Translations under genes and position numbers: made by a program | NCBI GenBank assembly: GCA_033816765.1 | Contig: CM066289.1 | Location: 3,658,001-3,722,000, forward strand | Direction: 5' to 3' | Length of the DNA: 64,000 nucleotides | Origin: Nothopassalora personata | Taxonomy: Eukaryota; Ascomycota; Dothideomycetes; Mycosphaerellales; Mycosphaerellaceae | The notes under the pieces: generated by a model | Databases searched by the model: none | What the model saw: only the letters and a program-made list of their open reading frames with translations | What the model was told of the DNA's origin: nothing | Shown here: positions 1 through 10,593 of the stretch, piece after piece | How the letters are laid out: the number at the start of each line of letters is the position of its first letter | Numbering within the stretch: the first letter of the stretch is position 1

Positions 1-2
1 AA

Positions 3-653
3 GATGAGCTGTCGGGAGAGCAAGTCAGCGAACAGACCATCAATGCTTTCGGGGGCCAGGAATCGATCCGCTTGCGACAGAGATTCCTCACACTACTCAC
101 CCGCTTCAGCTCTGCGGCACCGCAACTCTTCGTTGACGCTTCCGAGTTGTTCTCACTCTGCACGGAATTCATTCGGCCTCTCTTATTGCCCGTCTTCCAG
201 CAGTTTGTGCTGCCCATCAAGCCCTTCTTGGCCTCTAACCTCCAAGCTACCTTCAACGAGATGCTCTTCCAGCCGCTGCTAGGGACCAGCATGCCGTCTT
301 ACTTCATTACTAGACAGGTGCTAGAGAACACTTATGCTCCTTATGCTGCGGTCAACACCTCTGCAGCTGACAACGCCAAGGTCAGTCTACTTACGGAGAG
401 TTTGTTACGATCGCTTTGGAGATCCGGACTGCTCACTGGCGATCTCACGAGCCTCAAAGCGGCAGTCGAGACTGGAATCAAAGCTAGGAACGACAGAGTG
501 AGCTTCGATGGACGCAAGAAGAAGTATGCAAATGGTAATGACGAATGCAAGTCTGTGCTCGAGTGTTCTGCTCAGAGGATGCAGATCCTGCTTGATCTGA
601 TCCAGCCGCAAGCCATCAGCAGTGCGCAGCTTCTTACGACCGGCTGGCTCTAG
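3..653 (+). CDS. 3' part of an unrecognised protein, runs off the left edge
   Basis: An open frame enters the window at base 3 and continues to a TAG at 651-653, giving at least 216 residues. It is rich in leucine and phenylalanine in its first half (for example SELFSLCTEFIRPLLLP) and hydrophilic later, with no signal peptide or domain I can name. The true start lies to the left of the window. The TAG may not be the real end. A PHD-finger-coding frame begins a few bases further on in another phase (634-843), and a phase-2 donor near 552 (gtctgt) could be spliced to the ctctag at 648-653 to join the two. That donor is weak, so the link is a guess. Function unknown. Confidence 0.45.
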   Translation, partial: DELSGEQVSEQTINAFGGQESIRLRQRFLTLLTRFSSAAPQLFVDASELFSLCTEFIRPLLLPVFQQFVLPIKPFLASNLQATFNEMLFQPLLGTSMPSYFITRQVLENTYAPYAAVNTSAADNAKVSLLTESLLRSLWRSGLLTGDLTSLKAAVETGIKARNDRVSFDGRKKKYANGNDECKSVLECSAQRMQILLDLIQPQAISSAQLLTTGWL

Positions 654-843
654 CCAAAGCGACTTTGACTTCGACTGCACGGGTTGTGGCGCACAAGGAA
701 GGAATCTGATTGATGGAAGTACACAGATCGCCTGTGATGTGTCTAAGGTCTGGCAACACAGCGTCTGCCTTGGTATTACGCCCGAGCAGGCTGGGGATGG
801 AGACTTTGGTGTTGTCTGCGATCGGTGCAAGATGCTTGCATGA
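634..843 (+). CDS. PHD-finger-like segment, probably the last exon of the gene to its left
   Basis: The frame encodes a PHD-type zinc finger of the kind found in fungal chromatin readers, which usually bind histone H3 tails. Visible ligands are a first CxxC (CTGC), the IACD..VWQHSVCLGI core with the WQHxxC motif, and a final CxxC (CDRC). The acidic stretch before the last pair (AGDGDFGVVC) also fits the family. The second cysteine of the usual CDxC pair is serine here (CDVS), so one zinc site lacks a ligand. There is no convincing ATG of its own, so it is either spliced to the frame upstream or a decayed remnant. The family call is fairly safe. Whether the gene works is open. Confidence 0.5.
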   Translation, partial: LRPAGSSQSDFDFDCTGCGAQGRNLIDGSTQIACDVSKVWQHSVCLGITPEQAGDGDFGVVCDRCKMLA

Positions 844-1392
844 GGCCCATATCCGCATGATGCACCGCTGCCGAGCGGCATCGTCTTTCATAGTGATCTC
901 GCTGACCTGTCCTAGCTCTACGCCAGCAATATCAGGTCAGACCAACGTCTGCTCCTAAGGTATCACCTATCGCACTCTGCCTGCGCGTGCAACAGCTAAT
1001 CGGCTAAGCAACATTGAGTGGTCGCCATGATCCAGAGCCTAGTCGCTGAGTGCTGCCTCCCGAGGACCTGGCGATTGAGCCGACTATCTGAATAGCTGAA
1101 CCGCCTCTCGTCCAAGTCATTCTACTCTGGGCCTCGTCGTTCGAGAGCGCACTTAACACCTCGAACCGTTGTTGTACTTACACTTGCCACAGACGTATAT
1201 AGTCTGTGACTCTTTCAGCTAAGGCCTAAAGTTGGCCATCGCTGCCGACTCTACTCTTCTGCCTCACCAGCCCAAATCAGGTCCCTCACTTACCATGCAA
1301 CATCACGGTCACCCATCATGCAAATTGGCCTTGTACAACAGATTCGATCATCAGATCAGAATAACTCCAAAATGAACTAAACAAATGTCAAC
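844..1392. other. Intergenic, nothing recognised
   Basis: About 550 bp between the PHD-finger segment and the BTB relic. I see no long open frame, RNA gene or repeat. Confidence 0.5.
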
Positions 1393-2530
1393 ATGCACGA
1401 CAAGTACACCGCCATGCAAAACGATCGCCTCATCAAGATCTACATCGGCGCTGAACCCAAATAACTACTCATGGCGCAGAGCGTTCTCGTTCGCGCGTCA
1501 AACTACTTCCGCGGCGCCCTGATTCGAGGTTTCGAAGAGTCGAACGGTATCCTTCGCAAACCAGATGATGACCTCACGGTCTGGGAAACTCTGACCTACT
1601 GGATGACTGAGAGGAGTTCCCGATCGAAGACGTGGATAATGAGACCTTGATCAATCAAAGCGTGGTACCTGGCTGACTACTATATCATAACCGAGCTACA
1701 AGACGACATCATGAGGGAGCGTTTGAACAGCTCATCAGGGGATCTCACCAAGCCCTCAGAGTTCATGCGATACTTCAGCTTCACGCAATCGGACACGTTA
1801 CCACGCGAGCTGTACGCCGAGATCCCGATGTTGCTGGCCAGCCGGGGGAAAGACTGGCAAGGACTTACACCATTTCAAGAGGGTCCTAACCACGCAGCCG
1901 GCGTTTTGGCTGCAGTCATTGCTTGGCGTGGCCAACCCGAGTGGTGGAGCAATCACTACATCACCCAGAACCCTGACAAAGTTCATGAGCCTGTCTGGCT
2001 GCGATACATGGTGGGCTCCCAGGACGCGACGAGAATGCAGCGACAGGTATCAGATCAAGGAATTTCAGGACGACGTCAGGGCCGAGCTCCTGGACGGCAC
2101 TCTCGTCGGACACTTCCTCGATCCGAAGGATTTCTTGCCGCTCTACAAATTGACCGTCACCGGAACGTTGCCACGGAAGCTCTATGCGGAGCTCACGATG
2201 GTCCAGGTCATGTCTGGAGGCTCTGATTGGGCGGACATTCCAGCATCGAGGTGGGCAAGATGACGATCTGACGCACTGTGAGCTTACAACCGATACCGAT
2301 GCCGACGAGAAGCCAATGTGGCTGAGATACATGACTGCTCGCTCGAAGGGACCGAGGAAGATGCACAGATGGGGCTGGTCGTACTACAAGCAGGGTAGTT
2401 GGGATAGTGAGATGGAGGCGGCAGCGTGCTTGGTGTTACATGCACTACAACGACAGGAAGGTGAATCGGTACCTTCTATCGCATGGACCGACACTCGAAT
2501 GTATGCAACGCATCACGCTCGCCTCCATGA
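1393..2530 (+). pseudogene. BTB/POZ-domain protein, decayed, with a duplicated C-terminal module
   Basis: A BTB/POZ fold (often a substrate adaptor for Cullin-3 ligases) is readable from an ATG at 1393. It has DRLIKIYIGAEPK, then an in-frame TAA (1462-1464), then LLMAQSVLVRASNYFRGALI, the helix that normally carries the 'HxxxLxxxSxYF' signature. The frame is lost near 1610 and again near 1660. The linker FPIEDVDNETLI and the following WYLADYYIITELQDDIM survive in other phases. A module with PRELYAEIPMLLASRGKDW then PVWLRYM (to about 2030) is followed by a second, similar one with PRKLYAELTMVQVMSGGSDW and PMWLRYM (about 2045-2345). The gene therefore seems to hold two copies of its C-terminal part. 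At least one stop and three frame breaks make it non-functional as read. The TAA could derive from CAA by a C-to-T change. Confidence 0.7.
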
Positions 2531-2810
2531 GACTTGGATGTGCCCTTCCTCCCCTATAGTGCCTAACCCTATCTGTCTTCTTACCTCCATATTCCTTGTC
2601 GTTAGCTCAACACTATTAAGGACAACTTTTGATCCCAATGCAGAACGACGAATCCATAAACCTCGACGTCGAAATGACACCTGACATCATGACCCTCTTC
2701 GTCCCTTAAGACATCCTTGGCCGCACAACTCTATGTTTCGCATCTTGACTTAGATTCCCTCGAGATGCTCTCTAAGCGTGGGGAATCCTTAAAGCTTCGA
2801 TCATGTGGTT

Positions 2811-2985
2811 GTGACAAATTGTAACAATATTGTGACAATGCTGTAACAATTGATGCGATCGTGACAAATTTCTGACAATTGATTGTTGCAAATCTGGGGC
2901 AATTAATACGAGCATGATAAGTTTGTGATAATATTGTAACAGTCAATGCGACTATAACAAATTTATAACAGCATTGAGATAAGTT
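2811..2985. repeat. AT-rich degenerate repeat of TGTRACAAT-like units
   Basis: Short related units recur every 10-20 bases: gtgacaaatt, gtaacaat, tgtgacaat, ctgtaacaat, gtgacaaatt and tctgacaatt, and further right gtgataat, attgtaac, ataacaa and ttataaca. The base composition is clearly more AT-rich than the flanks. It looks like an eroded minisatellite or a small mutated repeat. No open frame crosses it. Confidence 0.6.
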
Positions 2986-3240
2986 TGTGCCAAGAGAGGT
3001 CTTCTTAACTCCTCTAGGAATTTGGCGTGGTTAGCTTATCGCGTCCCTTTAAACCTCATTCTTACGTGGCCTACTGACGTTGTTATTACGATGCTAACGC
3101 GACTCGCAGTAGACTTACCACGAGATCCATTCACTAACCATGCACGCCGTAAGAAGCTGAGGACATTCTGGCTGGGCGCCCAATCCTAGCAATATAATCA
3201 GTCCCACTCTCGACCAAGACTCTAAAGCACACTCCTCGAA

Positions 3241-3375
3241 TTGCCTCTCGAGCTCCGCGATTTCATATACCACGATGCGTTGCAAGACCGCACAGCAACA
3301 CTCATTCATCCCTGGGATGACCTCCCGAAGCATGCAAGATTTCAGACATACCACAGCCTGCGTCTTGTTAATTAG
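3241..3375 (+). pseudogene. Relic of an F-box-like (LPLELR...IY) domain
   Basis: One frame reads LPLELRDFIYHDALQDRT, then LIHPWDDLPKHARFQTYHSL, and stops at a TAG (3373-3375). The LPxELRxxIYxxAL pattern is the start of the F-box-like/2EXR-type domain common in multicopy hypothetical proteins of dothideomycetes. No ATG precedes it closely and the frame breaks at once downstream, so I read it as a fragment. A serine/aspartate-rich stretch at about 3535-3605 may be part of the same dead gene. Confidence 0.4.
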
Positions 3376-4438
3376 CAGGTAGGCTTCAAGAACCACAAGC
3401 GTACTGGAGGGCGAGTTGTGTGACATCAACTTGTCACGTTATGGTGTCGATCATGGCCGGAACATTGTGGCAATCCACCAACAACGAGTGCGACCGCCTG
3501 TACCTGAGTAGCTCATGGTACTGCGGGCTGAGCAGTGATTCTGACTCTAGTGATGACAGTGATGCGAGCGAGGATGAGCCAATGCCGAGCGAGACTGACG
3601 CTGTAGATAGGAGCGAGTCCGCCAACCTTCATGTCGGCATGCTAGGCTGGAAGAGGTTGTCAAAGGCTCATCGGCAAGGTACTGCTTTGCGTCGCATAGA
3701 CTTTCTTGGTTCCTTGTCTTGCCTTTAAGCTCATGCTTATATAAACCACTTCCAACCAAAGCCGCTGAATACTTAAAAATCAGATTGCAAGGCACGAAGG
3801 ACATCGCCAGCGCTCACCACCCTGAACTCGGCTGTGATTGTGGCCAGATCTTATGCAAGCCTGCAAGAGCGCATCAGCGCAGTGCGCCACATCCACGGAA
3901 ACCTGAGACCCGACTACACCTGCAGCTCGTAGCTGTCTGACAGCTCCTTGCGTTACCCTTGAGAGCGCTCTATACCTCCTCCAATGGCAGTACGATCTCT
4001 CCCAAAAGACCATTCACAGCACAAACATACTTCGCACAGCATGACCGATTCGATGTCCGCAAGAGAACGTGCGTCATGCGCACGTGGCCAATATGCACGC
4101 GAGATCGTTAACCGACTCCGCCCAACACGACCTCAGCTTGGCAGCAAGGATACCAGCCCATATTCCCCGCCTTCGGACTGTACAAACATCCCAACCAGAT
4201 GGCGTCCTGGATCATCCCCACTATTTCATTGTGCTCATCGTTGGCCTATGCTTATCCTATCGATTGCCAAACAGCAGATCGTGTCCTGCAAGTGGTTCGC
4301 AATGCCAAGCTGATCTGGCAAACATTCCACCGAGGCAGAGGTACAAGAATGTCTCACCTGCGCCTCTCTGTGCTGCTTACTTTCTCTCTTGAAGCTTTCG
4401 TACCTGTCTTTGTCTATTAGTGTATCCGTTACTTCACA
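3376..4438. other. No confident gene; presumed promoter of the transporter at its right end
   Basis: About 1 kb with only short open frames. The last 200 bases are pyrimidine-rich and lead into the ATG of the MFS transporter, so they probably hold its promoter and leader. No clear TATA box was found. Confidence 0.4.
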
Positions 4439-6141
4439 ATGGCAGGCCTCCGAAGTGAAAAGGAGGAATATGGCGTGGAGCAGGTTGAGAACAGCGGGGA
4501 TCAGTCGCCAACCGACTCCGAGACCATGAGCGAGTTCACCCCGGCAGAGGAGAGGAAGATCATCCACCGAATCGATCGACGCCTGATCATTACCGTTGGG
4601 ATCATGTACTGCATCTCCCTCATGGACCGGACGAACTTGTCAGCAGCAGCCATTGCGGGCATGACTCGAGAGCTTACCCTGATCGGCTTCCGATACTCGA
4701 TCATCACGTTGGTCTTCTTCATCACATACGTCCTCTTCCAACCTCCGGCCACAGTGGCGTGCAAGAAGATCGGCCCTCGTAACTTCTTGGCTACAATCAC
4801 ATTCTTGTGGGGATGTGTGATGATTGGGATGGGGTTCGTGAAGGAATGGAGCACATTGGCCGGGTTAAGAGTTATACTCGGTATCTTCGAGGCTGGGTTC
4901 TTTCCGGGATGTGTCTACCTGCTCTCGACTTGGTATGTGCGATATGAGATGGGCAAGCGGTATGCGTACTTCTACCTCATTGGCATGCTTGCCAGTGCTT
5001 GTTCTGGTATTCTGGCTTTTGGCCTAATGCAGATGGGAGGGCTAGCAGATCTCGGTGGGTGGAGATGGATTGTGAGTTCACTTAGAACAATGCTGAGAAC
5101 CTCGCTGACATATACGTAGTTCATCATGGAAGGCATTGTACGTGGGCGTCATCCTGACCAAAAGTCACGTGCTGACATGGATTACAGCTCACCGTCATCG
5201 TTGCCACCGTAGCATACTTCTTCCTCGTACCCTTCCCGGACGACCATCCCGAAAAGTGCTGGGGCTTTCTCAATGCTCGCGAGGTGGCGTTCGTCATCGC
5301 CAGAATCGAGAAGGATCGAGCCGATACCAAACCTGAACCTTTCTCGCTCGTGAAGTTTCTGCGACCAGGTCTAGACCCGAAAGTCTATGGCTTCGCCCTG
5401 ATCTTTTGCTGCCTTACTACGGTCACGTATGCCCTGGCGTACTTCCTGCCAATCATCCTTAGAGAGGGCATGGGCTTCAGTGTTGGAGCTGCACAATGCT
5501 TGGTGGCGCCGCCGTATGCTTTCGCGGGTATTATCATGTATATCACCGGATGGCTTGGTGACAAGGTATGTCTAAATTTGGCGTCCTAATGACCCTGCTG
5601 ATTTCACACAGTACCACATCCGCGGTCCACTCCTGATCGCCAACGCAACCCTCTGCATTGTTGGTCTTGCACTCGTAGGCTGGGTCGACACTCTGGGCGT
5701 GCGCTACTTCGGCGTCTTCCTCACCTGTGCTGGTGCCAACGCCAACATTCCACAAGCTATGAGCTACCAAGGGAACAACATTCGCGGGCAATGGAAGAGG
5801 GCGTTCTGCAGCGCCACGCTTGTAGGCTTTGGTGGTATTGGGGGTATTGCTGGATCACTCGTCTTCAGGTATGACACCCTACAGGCTACGAGGTCCTTAC
5901 TGACCATGGTATCAGGACACAAGATGCTCCGGAATACCTGCCCGGACTTTGGGCCTGTATGGCTGCGTCGCTGATCATCATTGCCACGGTTTGCTGCCTG
6001 GATTCGTACTTCTACTTTTGCAACGCAAAGCAGGCGAGGGGTGAGCTTGCTATCGAGGGCGCAGATGTGAGTAACATGCCTTCACGTTCCGGGTTTTCCT
6101 TGCTAACGAGATCTCAGGACGGCTTCCGGTATACCTACTAG
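4439..6141 (+). CDS. MFS transporter of the allantoate/nicotinate permease (anion:cation symporter) type
   Basis: Predicted plasma-membrane importer of a small organic anion, 486 residues, twelve membrane spans. Six exons join without a phase clash: 4439-5071, 5120-5137, 5188-5565, 5612-5868, 5916-6066, 6118-6141. Donors are gtgagt, gtacgt, gtatgt, gtatga and gtgagt. The N-terminal tail is cytosolic and acidic. The family mark MDRTNLSAAAIAGM sits at the end of span 1, and the motif-A loop between spans 2 and 3 reads CKKIGPRNFLA. FEAGFFPGCVYLLSTWY (span 4) and GWRWIFIMEG (end of span 6) are typical of the Dal5/Tna1 group, as is AMSYQGNNIRGQWKRA in the C half. The substrate cannot be told from sequence; allantoate, nicotinate or a sugar acid are all possible. 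The second exon is only 18 nt, encoding FIMEGI. The first ATG in frame was used. Confidence 0.9.
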
Positions 6142-6604
6142 GCCCTTGGCAGCATGCCGCAAGTTCTCAAGAGCTGACGCAGTCACATGTATATACTGCT
6201 TACCATATAAATCACAAGCCCAATCTCTGCAGTCGTTGACGCGATTGTAGAAATTAGTCTTGCAACAGCAAGAGCAACAGCGATACTGTTGACGCAGTCC
6301 CAATTGGCAAGCTTCATCATTTTGAAAACTTTCCATTACGCTATGCCACACTTCCTAGTAATCATACACGTCTTGTCTCCCATGTACTATATGCGACAAC
6401 GCCGCATCCAGACCATGACACCCAAAGTGTCCCATTTCGATCAAAAAACTTTCAAGAAGAGCACCTTTGGGCATCTGAGAAATGGTCCATCAGTCTCCCC
6501 ATTCGCTATCCCAAACAAAACGCCAAACCCGTCACTTCAGGCACGGACGACAACTCAAAGCCAGCATCCTGCATCAAGATGTATGCAGTCGAGCAAATCA
6601 GTAG
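6142..6604. other. Intergenic, nothing recognised
   Basis: About 460 bp after the transporter. No supported gene. Short overlapping open frames in several phases carry no recognisable motif. Confidence 0.4.
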
Positions 6605-7259
6605 ATCGTCCAGCGACTTGGACATGCGGCGGCCACCGAACGGATCCGTCAAGCTCAAGCGCACGTCCTCGAGTCGCGAAACCAGTTTTTACAAGCCAAG
6701 GTGGCTCCACCCAGCGAGTACGCTCCCTTTGGCGTCACGGACGATGTAAAAAACGGTGGTTGTGGTTGCATGGAACCATCACAGTTCTTCGCCCGGCGAG
6801 TCGAAGCCGCGGATCCAAGGCCGGCAATCCACGATTGGCTGGACACTGTAGAAGGTAGACCATGGAAGATGTTGACAGCACCTCAGAATGCTATCAGAAG
6901 TCTTGAGGGTCTCGCCATCGAGCCAAGCATGTCTTGCATTGCGCCGGACTTTATTCGATTCGATCGGGAACTGATGGAGTGGGGGGAAAGAAGAGACCTT
7001 AGTCACTAGGAACGAGGCGAGCATCTCGAGACGAGAACATTATCGAAAGCTTGGATGTCAGGTTACTTGGCGCATGGTTGAGGTGCAGCATTCGGTCAAT
7101 CTCAAGGCGTTCTCAAGTCATAAAGGTCCGTTGCCACGGATGGGGTTTCCTTTCGTTCAAGTGGCCAAGCCTTGCATCCTCGTTATCAACGAGTCAAAGG
7201 ATTCATGGAATATGGCAGAAAAATCTTCCTACAGATGCTGGCTGCAATCTGTGCCCTAG
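6605..7259 (+). pseudogene. Unrecognised coding relic with a frame break at a run of six G
   Basis: A frame opens after a TAG (6602-6604) and reads ATERIRQAQAHVLESRNQF, then PSQFFARRVEAADPRPAI and DWLDTVEGRPWKML, and ends at 7007-7009. Around the G6 run at 6981-6986 another phase takes over (EETLVTRNEASISRREHYRK, later GFPFVQVAKPCILVINES) and runs to 7257-7259. The composition looks protein-coding on both sides, and a one-base change in the G run would restore continuity past the first stop. I do not recognise the family. It is either a recent pseudogene or a sequencing slip in the homopolymer. No ATG is available at the left end. Confidence 0.35.
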
Positions 7260-8387
7260 CGTTCCCGGCCAACAGCTTGTCTGTCCGCATGATGTTCTGC
7301 TAGCGCAACCTTTCAGGCCGCAGTGAACGAGGGGAGTTTCCATGATGAGGGACGCACGGAACATCGATGATGTGTCACGTTCACGAGGACTCTTGTCCCT
7401 GGATGCCAACTGCACATACTGCCTGGCGAGCGTCTACTGTACCATCCATCGATATCTTGGTTTAAAAGGTACAAAAGCATGTGAGTCAGAGTTCACTGAC
7501 TGACGACCAGAAGGTGGCAACCTCTGTCTTGGCGGCTGTCGCATTGCGCGACACGGCTCATTCGCTCAAATGCAGATCCACAGCGGCAGAAGAAGGACGC
7601 GGAGAATCTGGCGATCGAATTGGCATCACTGGTGGTATAGCGGGGAGTACTGATGGTAGATCTTTGGATATAGCTGACCACGTTCGGCCTATCAAGCGGA
7701 CGGACGGGAGCACCACGAATGATGCTCTGGAAGCCTGGTTGCAGAATCTATCCAAAATAGCAGGCAAATAGCGAGAACAGCTTCGCGACAGGAGCCTTTG
7801 GCGACGGACATTCAGGACTACTTCGCGAGGCCCGCCGTGACTGATGCCGACCTTATGAGCATCTCTCCACAGCTCGAAGGTTCAACTTCATAGTGGTTGC
7901 GAGGCATGTCTCGCCAAGCATAACAATCAAGTTGCCCTCGCCATCGCCGTACCTACTGATACCTCGCTTCAGCTGCCCAGGTGGCAGTCAGCATCGTCTC
8001 ACGATACCACAAATGCCGTACACGGTGCAACAGTATCTTGAGGTCTCCTAGATTCATGACGTCCATCCTCTCAAGGGTTGAATGTGAATGCGGTGGCTAT
8101 TGATTAGGCGCGGGAGACAGCGGGCTAGGAGGAATTGAAAGAGGCCGTTATGGAAGCTGGGGAGTTGACGAGTCGTGTCTGGCGCACGAGGAGCTGATGA
8201 AGCGCCTGTTGAGATCAGGAATGAGGCATGTACTATACTGTTCGCATTGTCAATGACTCGTATACTGTCGTCGAATCATAGCTACCCAATCCCCATGAAC
8301 CTCGTAATACTCGTAAAAAATCATAATCTCATCACTTCATCGCCTCCCCAGCGTCCCCTCAAGGACCCGTCTCAGCGCGGCAGGCTT
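7260..8387. other. No confident gene
   Basis: About 1.1 kb. A 96-codon open frame at 7481-7771 (+) has no recognisable motif and no supporting splice or promoter signals. The remainder holds only short frames. The right end is the 3' flank of the DUF7514 gene. Confidence 0.4.
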
Positions 8388-10593
8388 CTACCGCCACCCA
8401 GCCTCGTCCGGGTACTTTCTCCCACTGACTCCCGTATCCGCAAACCTCGTCTGCTTCGGCGGCGGTCCGTGTCTGCTACCTCTTCTCTCCTCAGGATACT
8501 GTTCGAAGTCACTTTGACTCATGCGCGCACTGCCACGTCTGCGATCTCTGGCATCGCGATCGCGATGGTCACGATCTCGCGGATCTCTGTCTCGCGGATC
8601 TCTGTCACGCGGATCTCTGTCACGCGGGTCTCTTTCACGAGGGTCACGATCTCTTGGATCCCTATCACGAGGATCTCTCGGAGGTGGCGGATCATCATAT
8701 CGTCCGCGTGACTCGGTTCTTGGTGGTGGTCCTCTGCCGTCAGAGGAAAAATCATCGTAGGGTGCAGGCGAATCGTGTTTTCTTGGTGGAGGACGACCTG
8801 GGCTATCATATCGGCGTTCTCGAGGATCTCGATGGTCTCGAGGGTCGCGCGGCTCTCTAGGTGGTGGTCGACTTCCAGGCTCCGGACTACGGCTTGGGTA
8901 GCGATCTTGACCTTGCGCACGGCGGACTGAAGGATTGCGCATTGACGGGCCACCCTCGTAGCCACCACCTGGCGGTGCATGCGAGTAGTGCTGAGCGGGA
9001 GGATGTGGCTGCTTCGCGACCTGCGCGGCGAACAAGGGTCCTGCCGAAGGTCCGAATGATGGTCCTAAAGCTGGATCGATAGGTGGTGGCGGCGGCTGAG
9101 ATGGTGGCGAGTCAGGCTTGGCATGAGTCGAGTGCCTTCGCCGTGCTGGATCGTCGTAGCCAGCAAAATAGTCGCCATCCAGCTCTTGGCTCGGGGTCGG
9201 CTCATGGCTCTTTGAGTGGCGCAGAGGCATCTCGCGCTCATCCCGAGAGACCGGTCGCGATGTCGAGTGCGAGTGGCCTCGACGATGCCTGCTCGAATCC
9301 GAGCCTTTGCCCGGCGGCGGGCTATAGATAGGGCTCGCCTCGCTCTGGTCCCACTCGTCATCAGCTGATGCACCTGGCGAAGTCCGTTCTAGTGGGCGCT
9401 CAGCCTGTGAGCTGCGCCTTCTTCGCTGACTGCTATGACCTGACGGGTCTCGAGGTTGATGGCGGCTATCGTGAGCACCGGCACCTACGGGCGCCGCTTC
9501 ATCAGCATGATGGTGGTGATGGTGTTCTGGGTGGCTCTTCCTCCTGGCATGCGGGCCTTCTCGATCTCTGCTACGGCTGCTCCCTCTTCCATCCCACAGA
9601 TGAGGACTGCCAACGTGGCGCGCGATGCGGCTGAAGGTCGAAGCTGCCTCCTTGCCTTTGTCCAGCACCGTAGGCCGCGGACTGAGGGCGGGTCGCTTAG
9701 AGTGGCTGCGGACTATGCTCGGCCTTCCATCGACATGTCTGTAAAGCGGGTTGCGGAAGTATGCCAAAGCGGGTCCTCTCGAGTCCACAGAGCCTTCCTC
9801 GTCCGAAAAGATCTCTCCTTCTCTTCTCGGTGGCTGCTCGCGCGAATGCAGTCGTCGAACTTCAGGCTCATGCTGCACCTCGATCTGCTTCTGTTTCTCC
9901 TCGTCCTCGGCTTCTCTTCTCAGGCGTTCCGACACGCCCTCGTACCATGCTACCATGTGCTTGTCAGGCTCGAGTGGAAAGCATTGGCGTGGTAGGATCT
10001 TTGGGAACGCTTCGCCAGTATCGTGATCCTTCACATCGAAGATCTGAACGGCCTCACGCAGGAAGGCGGCGTGCTCTTCCGGTCCAAGCAGCAGCTGGAT
10101 CGTCTGCCACATGATCCATCCCTCCGTCTTCAGCGCCGGCACGGTCGGATCCGTGAAGGCTGACGCGTGTGTGTATGCGGGAGGTTGTAAGCTGTGCAGA
10201 CATCCCAGACTCTTGTAGATGAAGGCAATGCTCTCGTTGGGCGTGCCCAGGAACAGCTGGTCGTAGTTGCCCTGCAGGTCGCGATAGAAGCTGGCCAGCT
10301 GGCTGGGTGTCAGATCGGGCTGATCTGAAGGCTCGTACTTGGAATTCTGTGACGGATCAGTATGCATTTCTCCCTATCACAGTATCTCTCGTATCACACA
10401 CCATAGCATCCTTCAACCCGCACAACAAGCTCTTCAGCTTATCCGTGCCCGTCTTGTCCGGCTTGAAGAGGTAGCCCCAGTACTCATACGCCTCCCGCTC
10501 TTCAACATCCTTCTCATGTACACCTGCCCTTCGCTCCTTCTCTGCCGCCTCTGCCTGTTCGCGAATGTCTGGCGCCGCTGAAGCGCTCGCCAT
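8388..10593 (-). CDS. DUF7514-type protein with a long Arg/Asp/Pro-rich tail
   Basis: Two exons, 10593-10402 and 10346-8388, phase 0 (donor gtgtgt, acceptor cacag), encode 716 residues. The N-terminal domain (about residues 35-185) carries EAYEYWGYLFKPDKTGTDKL, LASFYRDLQGNYDQLFLGTP and EGWIMWQTIQLLLGPEEHAA, the conserved start of the fungal DUF7514 family, whose function is not known. The rest is disordered: serine/histidine-rich, a HHHHHH run, proline-rich stretches, and near the C terminus a tandem DPRDR/DPRER array with mixed charge. RD-repeat tails of this kind occur in RNA-associated and condensate-forming proteins, but that is only an analogy here. The ATG at 10593 is used because the YWGYLF motif needs exon 1. 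Confidence 0.8.
8540..8682 (-). repeat. 15-bp tandem repeat coding for DPRDR units
   Basis: On the plus strand the unit is close to ctctgtcacgcggat and is repeated about eight times with substitutions, staying in frame so that the minus strand encodes five-residue DPRDR/DPRER/DARDR units in the DUF7514 protein. A length-variable minisatellite inside a gene. Confidence 0.75.
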
